This document shows, piece after piece, positions 44,877 through 51,432 of a stretch of DNA of 51,432 nt. The stretch comes from Phormidium willei BDU 130791 (GTDB taxonomy: Bacteria; Cyanobacteriota; Cyanobacteriia; Cyanobacteriales; Geitlerinemataceae). A model generated the notes under the pieces. That model did not search any database. It was not told the origin of the DNA and worked only from the letters and a program-made list of their open reading frames with translations. Position numbers and translations under genes: made by a program. How positions within the stretch are numbered: position 1 is the first letter of the stretch; every line of letters starts with the position of its first letter. The DNA lies in contig LSZA01000020.1 in the NCBI GenBank assembly GCA_001637315.1, positions 1 to 51,432 on the forward strand, written 5' to 3'.

Positions 44877-45449
44877 ATGTCAACTTCAACACCTCTGCTG
44901 GTTGAGAAAACGAAATTAGAGCGCCCTCCTCTCGAAATTCATACGTTGGGCGATCGCGTCTTGCGCCAAAATACGAAGCGGGTGGCCCGAGTCGATGAAA
45001 CGACCCGTCGTCTCGCCCGTGAGATGCTACAAAGTATGTATACTGCTGATGGCATTGGCTTGGCTGCGCCTCAGGTGGGAATTGCTAAACAAATGCTGGT
45101 GGTCGATTGCGCTCTTGATGACCCCAGTACGCCGCCGCTGGTGTTGATTAACCCGGTCATCCAAGCCTACAGCCGTGAGGTGGCGTTGGGCCAGGAAGGC
45201 TGTTTGAGTATTCCGGGGGTGTATATGGATGTGAAACGACCTCAGGTGATTGAGGTGTCTTACAAAGATGAGTTGGGCCGTCCCCAACGTCGTCGCTTTA
45301 GTGGTCTTCCGGCCCGGGTGATTCAGCATGAGATGGACCACCTCAATGGGGTGATGTTTGTCGATCGCGTGGATGACCAGTTATTGCTGACGGAGGAACT
45401 CTCGAAGTATGGGTTCTCGGTCAAGTCTGTTCGTCACATCAAAGCCTAG
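44877..45449 (+). CDS. def: Peptide deformylase
   Basis: Metalloenzyme removing the formyl group from nascent proteins, 190 residues. The three motifs are GIGLAAPQVG (about 58-67), EGCLSIPG (about 107-114, metal Cys) and QHEMDHLNGVMF (about 150-161, metal His pair and catalytic Glu). The basic and proline-rich start (about 1-25) is longer than the E. coli protein, as in other cyanobacterial PDFs. A small membrane protein and recG follow on the same strand with short gaps, so a loose operon is likely. Confidence 0.96.
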   Translation: MSTSTPLLVEKTKLERPPLEIHTLGDRVLRQNTKRVARVDETTRRLAREMLQSMYTADGIGLAAPQVGIAKQMLVVDCALDDPSTPPLVLINPVIQAYSREVALGQEGCLSIPGVYMDVKRPQVIEVSYKDELGRPQRRRFSGLPARVIQHEMDHLNGVMFVDRVDDQLLLTEELSKYGFSVKSVRHIKA

Positions 45450-45464
45450 GGAGCCGCGAGAATT

Positions 45465-45668
45465 ATGGTATCGTCTCCGAAAGTTGGGTTTTTGTTGGCC
45501 GTTTCCTGTGTGGCGGCGATCGCGGCGGTTGGCTCGGTCTTTGAGTTATCGTCGGGACATCCTCAATATGGGGTCTGGCTGACGCGGATTATTCTAGGAT
45601 TGAGCGCGCCTCTGGTGGTGTTTGCTTTTTTGGCGGCGGTGCGAGAAGCTAATGCCAACAATTCTTGA
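45465..45668 (+). CDS. Small two-helix membrane protein
   Basis: A 67-residue protein with two hydrophobic helices (about 8-27, GFLLAVSCVAAIAAVGSVF, and about 39-60, LTRIILGLSAPLVVFAFLAAV) and a short polar tail REANANNS. I recognise no family, but it looks like a short conserved cyanobacterial membrane protein. It sits 15 bp after def and 18 bp before recG, which supports it as a real gene in the same transcript. Confidence 0.6.
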   Translation: MVSSPKVGFLLAVSCVAAIAAVGSVFELSSGHPQYGVWLTRIILGLSAPLVVFAFLAAVREANANNS

Positions 45669-45686
45669 CGGTTCTCGAAGCTGACG

Positions 45687-48194
45687 ATGGCTCCATCTCC
45701 ATCTGTTCAAAATGCTCCGGATTGGGAGCGATTGCGAAAGGCGCTCAGTGTTGAAGCTGAGCGCGGTTTTTCGGATTTGGTGGGGCGGGAGTTTCGCTTT
45801 CATGAGTTTCTCGAGCATCAGTTGAAGGACCCACCGGCGCGATTGGCGGCCAGCGATCGCCAACGTTGGCAAAATCTGGCGGCGGAGTTTGCGAAATACC
45901 CGTCTCTGACTCTGGCCCAACGTCAGCATCTGGTGGCGGAGTCGCGACGGGTGTTGTTGCACAGTGAGCGGTCTCTGGAGATGCGATCGCGCTCAGTCCG
46001 AGAACCCCTCAGCCGCCGCAAACCCCCGACGGTTGACCTTCACTCTCAGGTGGCTCCGGCCCAGCTGACGTTGGATCAGCCTCTGACTCAGGTGCGTCAG
46101 ATTGGCCGCCGGGGAGGCGATCGCTTGGCCCGCTTGGGACTCTATCGGGTTCAGGAGTTGTTGGAGTATTTTCCCCGCGATCGCATTGATTATGCTCGTC
46201 AAGTTCCCATTGCTCAATTGGAACCGGGAGAGACGGTTACGGTTGTGGCGCAAGTTCAGAGTTGCAGCTTTTTTAATAGTTCTAAAAACAAGAAACTCAG
46301 CATCTTTCAATTAACATTAAAAGACCCGACTGGACGTTTAAAAATCACTCGTTTTTATCCCGGAAATCGCTATAGCTCCACGCGCTGGCAATATGCCCAT
46401 AAATCCCAATATCCTCGCGGGGCAACCGTTGCAGCCTCGGGGTTGGTCAAGAAAAACAAATATGGAATCACCTTAGAAAACCCTGATTTAGAAGTTTTAG
46501 AAAACTGCGAATCGCGGATTGAATCTTTGTCTGTGGGGCGGGTCTTGCCGGTCTATGCCTTAACCGATGGCGTGACCGCTGACTTGGTTCGAAAATCCGT
46601 GCTGGCGGTGCTTCCGGCTAGTGAGCAAATCCCCGAACCCTTGCCTCGGAAATTGCGAGAAAAGTATGACTTGTTGGACCGACCGACGGCGATCGCCAAC
46701 ATCCACTTTCCCCCCGATACGGATATCCTAGACTTAGCCCGTCGTCGCCTCGTGTTCGACGAGTTTTTCTATCTGCAACTGGGTCTCCTCAAACGTCGCC
46801 ACGAACTCAAACAAGCCGGGGAACTCCAACTAGCCAACAGCCAGGCCCAACGACTCACCATCCAAGGACAACTTATCGAACAATTTTACAATCTACTTCC
46901 CTTCAATCTCACCCACGCTCAAACCCGAGTCATTCAAGAGATTCTCGGCGACCTCAACAAAACCTCTCCCATGAATCGGCTGGTTCAAGGAGATGTGGGG
47001 GCCGGTAAAACCGTCGTGGCGGTGGTAGCCATTTTAGCCGCCATCCAATCGGGGTATCAAGCGGCCTTAATGGCCCCCACGGAAGTCTTAGCCGAACAGC
47101 ATTATCGCAAATTAGTCGATTGGCTGAACCTACTCCAACTCCCTGTTGAACTCCTCACGGGGTCCAGCAAAACCCGCAAACGGCGACAAATCCACAGTCA
47201 ACTCGAAACCGGCGAACTCCCCGTTTTGGTGGGAACTCACGCCTTAATTCAAGATAAAGTGCAATTTCACCGTTTAGGGTTAGCGGTGATTGACGAACAA
47301 CATCGTTTTGGCGTACAGCAGCGGGCCAAGTTGCAACAGAAAGGGAGTAATGGGATTTGTCATGTTCTCTCCATGACCGCCACCCCCATTCCTCGAACCT
47401 TGGCGTTGACCTTACATGGGGATTTAGATGTCAGTCAAATTGATGAATTACCCCCTGGTCGCAAACCGATTCAAACCACCGTTTTGGCCGGGAAACAACG
47501 GTTAGAGGCGTATGATTTAATTCGCCGTCAGGTGGCGATGGGACATCAGGCCTATGTGGTGTTGCCATTGGTGGAAGAATCGGAGAAATTAGATCTCAAG
47601 TCAGCGGTGGAGGAATATGAACGGCTGCAAGAGGTGTTCCCCGATTTTCGGGTGGGATTGCTGCATGGCCGGATGACGTCGGCGGAGAAGGATGCGGCGA
47701 TTGCGGCGTTTCATGGTCATGAGACTCAGGTTTTGGTCTCAACGACGGTGGTGGAGGTGGGGGTGGATGTTCCCAACGCGACGGTGATGTTGATTGAGAA
47801 CGCCGAACGTTTTGGCTTATCGCAGTTGCATCAATTACGGGGTCGGGTTGGCCGAGGGGGCGATCGCGCGTATTGTCTATTAATGACCCATCCCAAGGCC
47901 TCACCGGATGCGAAACAGCGGTTAGAGGTGTTGGAGTCATCTCAAGATGGCTTTTTGATTGCGGAGATGGATATGCAGCTTCGCGGTCCCGGTCAGATGT
48001 TGGGAACTCGCCAGTCAGGGTTACCGGATTTTGTCTTGGCCAGTCTCGTGGATGACCGAGAGGTGTTAATTTTGGCCCGGGATGCGGCGGAACGGGTAAT
48101 TCGCAAAGACCCCAGTTTGGAGCGATATCCCCGCATGAAGGCGGAGTTAGAGATACGCTTTGAACGAATGTTAGGCGGGGCCATGTTGCAATAA
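45687..48194 (+). CDS. recG: ATP-dependent DNA helicase RecG with N-terminal extension
   Basis: Branch-migration helicase for replication-fork and Holliday-junction repair. It has 835 residues, about 140 longer than E. coli RecG. The extra N-terminal region (1-135) is helical and charged. The wedge/OB domain follows (about 140-330, QVRQIGRRGGDRLARLG, FFNSSKNKKLSIFQLTLKDPTGRLKITRFYPG-like). The SF2 motor has Walker A GDVGAGKTVVA (about 435), DEQHRFGVQQR (about 535), MTATPIPRTLALTLHGDLD and the C-terminal QLRGRVGRGGDRAYC. Motif set is complete. It ends just before a strong hairpin. The longer N-terminus is common in cyanobacteria and plants. Confidence 0.95.
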   Translation: MAPSPSVQNAPDWERLRKALSVEAERGFSDLVGREFRFHEFLEHQLKDPPARLAASDRQRWQNLAAEFAKYPSLTLAQRQHLVAESRRVLLHSERSLEMRSRSVREPLSRRKPPTVDLHSQVAPAQLTLDQPLTQVRQIGRRGGDRLARLGLYRVQELLEYFPRDRIDYARQVPIAQLEPGETVTVVAQVQSCSFFNSSKNKKLSIFQLTLKDPTGRLKITRFYPGNRYSSTRWQYAHKSQYPRGATVAASGLVKKNKYGITLENPDLEVLENCESRIESLSVGRVLPVYALTDGVTADLVRKSVLAVLPASEQIPEPLPRKLREKYDLLDRPTAIANIHFPPDTDILDLARRRLVFDEFFYLQLGLLKRRHELKQAGELQLANSQAQRLTIQGQLIEQFYNLLPFNLTHAQTRVIQEILGDLNKTSPMNRLVQGDVGAGKTVVAVVAILAAIQSGYQAALMAPTEVLAEQHYRKLVDWLNLLQLPVELLTGSSKTRKRRQIHSQLETGELPVLVGTHALIQDKVQFHRLGLAVIDEQHRFGVQQRAKLQQKGSNGICHVLSMTATPIPRTLALTLHGDLDVSQIDELPPGRKPIQTTVLAGKQRLEAYDLIRRQVAMGHQAYVVLPLVEESEKLDLKSAVEEYERLQEVFPDFRVGLLHGRMTSAEKDAAIAAFHGHETQVLVSTTVVEVGVDVPNATVMLIENAERFGLSQLHQLRGRVGRGGDRAYCLLMTHPKASPDAKQRLEVLESSQDGFLIAEMDMQLRGPGQMLGTRQSGLPDFVLASLVDDREVLILARDAAERVIRKDPSLERYPRMKAELEIRFERMLGGAMLQ

Positions 48195-48214
48195 CGTATG
48201 GAAACCGCCCATTA

Positions 48215-48247
48215 AGACACCGAGTTTCTCAAAGAAACCCGGTGTCT
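48215..48247. terminator. Terminator between recG and convergent hypothetical
   Basis: Stem AGACACCG / CGGTGTCT, one A-C mismatch, then GTTTC / GAAAC with loop TCAAA. It lies 21 bp after the recG stop and 17 bp before the convergent gene's stop. Confidence 0.8.
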
Positions 48248-48263
48248 GGTCTTCGAGCAACTA

Positions 48264-49685
48264 TCAAGTAAACAGCCAAGGAATCAAATAACCAATCATC
48301 ACCGAACAAACCGTCAGCAAAACAGTAATCAACTCTCGGGATAATCGCTGTTCCCAAAAATTGGACTTGAGGCGACGAACGGGGAAATCAGGGTCAAGTC
48401 CCACTGCGACCTCATTGGTTTTTCCCTGAAGCCGAACCTGTAACCCCGCCGGGGAGTCTGGATGGAGTTGTAAACGGGGGATTCGTTGAATCTTGGAGGA
48501 ACTCGGTAACACCAGAAACTGCTCAGACTCTAACAGTAAATCCTCATTTAAAAACTTGATTTGTCCCTCTAAAATAGTTGAGCGTACTAATTCATCGGGG
48601 ACATTGGCGGTGGTGGCGTTGTAGGTAAAGTCCACATCCGTGACCTCAAACCCTCCCCAAAACCAATCTTGATAGTCGCGACCCTGCAAGTCGGGTAAGT
48701 CGATGTAAAGTGTTATTTCGTTGGGGAAGAATAAGTTTAATTCTGTGCTAAAGGGAGTCCAGCTAAATTGCTCTTGGTTATAGTCGAATATCTCCGTTTC
48801 CTCTATCATCCCATTGTCTGAGGGGAGAGACTGCAATTGAGGACTTCTGACATATTCAGCTATGACTTGTAGCGGATTCCCCCCTAGGGCGAGTTGAACG
48901 CGAATCCCTGGATTGTCTTCCTCGGGAGTGTCTTCTTCGGGGGTTTCTGCTTTGGGGGTTTCTGCTTTGGGGGGATTGAGGCTGAGGGAGAGTTGATGGC
49001 GTTCTGGGTCGTAGGCTAGGTATCTCACCTGGGTTCCTGGGGGGAGTCGTAGGGATTGAATTTCGAGTTGACTGGGGTTGTCTGGGTCACCCGTCTCGAA
49101 AATGAGTTTGCTGTCTGGGGAGGGTAACGTCATCTCGACTTCGTTCAATTCGTTGATGTCTTCCGTGTCGTCGTCGGTTCTAAACTCTCCCCACAGGGTG
49201 ACGGGATTGGCCTGTAATCCTTCGATTTCTAGCCGTGAGATGGAACGCATTGAATTAATTAAGAGTTGGTTGCGTTGAACGCGATTTGTAAAACTAACCT
49301 GACGACTAATAATATTGCCTTCAAAGGAGACAGAAACGGGGACAAAAAAGGCTATTATAAATACAGCGGAAATAGCTAATAATAGCAGGGCGATAATATG
49401 CAAAATATGCTGTTTTAAGAATGACCGAACAGCGATTGGCCCGGTAAAGGGATAGGGGTATTCGTCGGCGAGTTTGGCTCCTGTAAATCGGCGTTTCAGG
49501 AGAGTTTTAAGTCGAAAAATGAGGCGACGGAAAAGAGTTGAGGTGAGGTGGAGAAAACTGAGGCGTAGGCGCTTGAGTTGCCGGGAAATGGGGGCGTTTA
49601 GGCGATTGTTTCGGGCAAATTGAACCGCCCGCTGAACGTGAGGTTGACACTGAGACCAACATTTTCTAAGTCGGTTGGGTATCAT
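48264..49685 (-). CDS. Membrane-anchored hypothetical with periplasmic beta domain
   Basis: A 473-residue protein I do not recognise. The N-terminal 90 residues are very basic and probably cytosolic. One transmembrane helix spans about 93-118 (HIIALLLLAISAVFIIAFF). A long beta-rich soluble part (about 120-445) contains an acidic repeat of KAETPKAETPEEDTPEED type, which in DNA is a near-tandem 12-18 bp repeat around 48910-48970. A second helix at the end (about 451-472, LITVLLTVCSVMIGYLIPWLF). The layout suggests a periplasmic or lumenal domain. It lies downstream of the exported hypothetical at 49754 and the trypsin-like protease, all on the minus strand. Confidence 0.72.
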   Translation of the reverse strand: MIPNRLRKCWSQCQPHVQRAVQFARNNRLNAPISRQLKRLRLSFLHLTSTLFRRLIFRLKTLLKRRFTGAKLADEYPYPFTGPIAVRSFLKQHILHIIALLLLAISAVFIIAFFVPVSVSFEGNIISRQVSFTNRVQRNQLLINSMRSISRLEIEGLQANPVTLWGEFRTDDDTEDINELNEVEMTLPSPDSKLIFETGDPDNPSQLEIQSLRLPPGTQVRYLAYDPERHQLSLSLNPPKAETPKAETPEEDTPEEDNPGIRVQLALGGNPLQVIAEYVRSPQLQSLPSDNGMIEETEIFDYNQEQFSWTPFSTELNLFFPNEITLYIDLPDLQGRDYQDWFWGGFEVTDVDFTYNATTANVPDELVRSTILEGQIKFLNEDLLLESEQFLVLPSSSKIQRIPRLQLHPDSPAGLQVRLQGKTNEVAVGLDPDFPVRRLKSNFWEQRLSRELITVLLTVCSVMIGYLIPWLFT

Positions 49686-49753
49686 AATGGTTCTGAACGG
49701 AAGCAGCGGGGGAATGGCGGATGATTGAGTCTGAGTTTAGGCGAAGATAGGAC

Positions 49754-50464
49754 TTATCGGGAGAGCCAACTCGGGTCATGATGGAATCGGGACACCCGAG
49801 TGACCGATTGTGGGGCGATTCCCCGTTGTTGGATTTCCGCTTCGACTCGCAGTTGATAGTCTCCCGCTGGCTGATTGCGGCCATCCCAGGTAAAGCGAAT
49901 TTCTCCCTGGCGAGGACTGGGCCGACTGTCTCGGTGAACGACTTGATTGTTGCGGCGGATTTCTAAGGAACGAATTAAGACGCGACTGGGGGAGTAAAAG
50001 ACAATTTCGTAGTGGTTGGTGCCCGAACCAATAATAACTGGAACATAGGCGGGTTGACTCCCGGGTAATTGGGCCAGCGCCCGCAGACTGTTGGGGGGGA
50101 CATTAGCTTCTTGCAGGATGTTCGTTTGTAAGCCGACTTGATACCAATTCTGCTGCCGTTGCAGTTGCAAGGAGTCGAGTTGGTAACGCCGCTGATACGA
50201 GCGAATTCGCAGATTGGGGTTGCTGCCGACTCCGGGAATTCGTAGCTGGAGTGGGTTGCGATAACTCGTCACGTTGGAGGTGGCGAGGGAGACGAGGCTA
50301 AATGACCCACTGACGGATTGGCGATTGATGCCCTCGCAGCGGCGGGGATTATCGCGACGTTGGTAGGCTAGGTCGTCGGGGAGATGGCTGGGACAAGTGA
50401 GTCCGACGCTGGCGAGGCTGGTGCCGAGAAGGGTTAGGGTGGTCAGGAGGTGTTTGAGGGTCAT
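49754..50464 (-). CDS. Exported hypothetical with signal peptide
   Basis: A 236-residue protein I do not recognise. I chose the ATG at 50464 because it gives a good signal peptide (MTLKHLLTTLTLLGTSLASVG, then Cys24). A longer frame to 50569 lacks this. Cys24 and Cys48-like RRCEG could form a disulfide. The mature part has beta-strands such as FSLVSLATSNVTSYRNPLQLRIPG, NHYEIVFYSPSRVLIRSLEIRRN and a C-terminal IRFTWDGRNQPAGDYQLRVEAEI, the last like a FlgD or T9SS-type Ig strand. It is 61 bp downstream of the protease. Confidence 0.72.
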   Translation of the reverse strand: MTLKHLLTTLTLLGTSLASVGLTCPSHLPDDLAYQRRDNPRRCEGINRQSVSGSFSLVSLATSNVTSYRNPLQLRIPGVGSNPNLRIRSYQRRYQLDSLQLQRQQNWYQVGLQTNILQEANVPPNSLRALAQLPGSQPAYVPVIIGSGTNHYEIVFYSPSRVLIRSLEIRRNNQVVHRDSRPSPRQGEIRFTWDGRNQPAGDYQLRVEAEIQQRGIAPQSVTRVSRFHHDPSWLSR

Positions 50465-50525
50465 GGCTGGGGAGGGATGGAGGACAAGGGAAGGGGGATG
50501 AGGGGAGGCTTGCAGGTGACGGCTT

Positions 50526-51432
50526 CTAAAAGCGAATGCCCCAATCTTGTAAGTGTTGGGCAAGAACATCTAAGGGATAGGCAAAGCCAAAGCCGCCAAT
50601 GGTGTCTCCTTGAGTTGTTGACCGGGCGGCGGCCTGTGCGTTACTGATGCGGACGACTAGACCGACGACTTCATTATTATAAATGACGGGACTGCCGGAG
50701 TTGCCGACGGCGAGATTGGTGCCGCCAATGAGCAGGTTTTGTTGGTCGGGTTCGGCGGTGATATTGGCAATATAACCTCGTTGCAAGGTCCAGGGAGTCC
50801 CGGTGAGGGGATGACCGATGATACGAATGTCAGCATCCATGCTGACTGGCGAATTGGCGAGGGGCAAGGGTTCGATGTCGTCGGGGAGGTTGCGAACTTC
50901 CAAAACGGCTAGGTCTAATGGGTCATCGGGGGCGGTGATGTCCCGAATTTGGGCGGGGAAGCGCAATCGACGTTCGGGGTCGTTTAGGCTATAGAGTTCG
51001 ATTTCAATGGAGTCGCTGGGGCGTTGGCTGTCATCGGAGACGACATGGCGATTGGTGACAATTAGGGTGATGTCTCCCTCTTGGTGAATGACCCAGCCGG
51101 TTCCATATTGCAAGCCGGTGGGAGTTGCCGTGATGATGAGGACGATAGACCGTTGCAGGGGGAAGAGGGGGTTTTCGTCTCGGCTGGGGAGACGTTCTTC
51201 GCGGTCGTCGGGGAGAGGGTTGTCTCGTAGGGCCAGGAGACGTTGCGCTTCTCGCAGGTTGGTGATGGCTTGGGGAAATTCTGGGTCAAGTTGGATGGCG
51301 GTTTGGTATTGGCGGATGGCTTCTTGGAGGTTTCCTTGTTGTTGTAGGGCGTAGCCGAGTGCATTATGGGCGAGGGTGTGGGCGCTGGCGGGTGTCGTGG
51401 TTGTGTCTTCGGGGAGTCTCAGGGCGGTGCGG
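50526..51432 (-). CDS. Partial TPR-containing trypsin-like serine protease
   Basis: The frame is open from the right edge to 50526, so the N-terminus is missing. The visible part has about one TPR unit (HNALGYALQQQGNLQEAIRQYQTAIQLDPEFPQAI), a linker, then a trypsin/DegP-like domain with the triad His in IVTNRHVVS, Asp in DPLDLAVLEV and Ser in VGNSGSPVIYNNEVVGLVV. The catalytic residues are complete. No PDZ domain is seen in the C-terminal part. TPR-fused trypsin-like proteins are frequent in filamentous cyanobacteria; targets are unknown. It probably leads a minus-strand operon with the two exported or membrane unknowns. Confidence 0.85.
   Translation of the reverse strand, partial: RTALRLPEDTTTTPASAHTLAHNALGYALQQQGNLQEAIRQYQTAIQLDPEFPQAITNLREAQRLLALRDNPLPDDREERLPSRDENPLFPLQRSIVLIITATPTGLQYGTGWVIHQEGDITLIVTNRHVVSDDSQRPSDSIEIELYSLNDPERRLRFPAQIRDITAPDDPLDLAVLEVRNLPDDIEPLPLANSPVSMDADIRIIGHPLTGTPWTLQRGYIANITAEPDQQNLLIGGTNLAVGNSGSPVIYNNEVVGLVVRISNAQAAARSTTQGDTIGGFGFAYPLDVLAQHLQDWGIRF

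Overview
The window is chromosomal DNA of a cyanobacterium, probably a filamentous Phormidium/Geitlerinema/Sodalinema-like member of the Oscillatoriales sensu lato. The genus is my inference. The evidence is the very frequent HIP1 octamer GCGATCGC in genes and spacers, the SbtA, SbtB, BicA and CmpR-type inorganic-carbon genes, families largely confined to cyanobacteria (Tll0287-like/DUF3365, DUF2996, DUF4347 surface proteins), and intergenic heptanucleotide repeats of the kind known from filamentous cyanobacteria. Nothing suggests a plasmid or prophage. I found no tRNA, rRNA, CRISPR array or transposase gene.

Layout, left to right. 1-5543 (minus) is a partial giant secreted or surface protein: DUF4347, a beta-propeller-like stretch, a DUF11-like domain, five cadherin-like repeats and split RTX calcium-binding arrays. 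6049-8927 holds miaB and a GT4 glycosyltransferase. 9035-10667 (minus) holds thrC followed by a MoaD/ThiS-like small protein. 11055-13355 is a membrane GGDEF-EAL protein. 13408-18620 holds housekeeping genes: an ECF/CbiO-type ATPase, rpmF, a newly recognised 57-residue ORF, a small membrane protein, a PrxQ/Bcp peroxiredoxin, dusA and gcvT. 18914-26945 (minus) holds a very large TamB-like protein, a P-loop-less ATPase-like protein and an MscS channel, the last two translationally coupled. 27166-30220 holds sucC, sucD and an orphan sugar-type ABC permease.

30263-36335 is the most coherent accessory region, a bicarbonate-uptake island: psiE-like, sbtA (minus), sbtB (plus), bicA (minus) and a cmpR-like LysR regulator (plus). 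Here sbtB is divergent from sbtA instead of following it. The bicA/cmpR spacer holds a duplicated 65-bp segment and a 122-nt rod-shaped inverted-repeat element whose pairing includes G-U wobbles. That element is the best candidate for something undescribed.

36377-51432 holds a Tll0287-like haem protein, a DUF2996 protein, purL, msrA, a coupled hydrolase/small secreted protein pair, rlmN, an acidic 550-residue unknown, def, a small membrane protein, recG, and a right-edge minus-strand group made of a TPR-trypsin-like protease (partial) and two exported or membrane unknowns.

Several spacers carry GGGAACA-type heptad arrays. Two of them abut start codons and share the same 14-nt downstream core. 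Functional calls rest on motifs read by eye from the translated sequence. No database search was possible.
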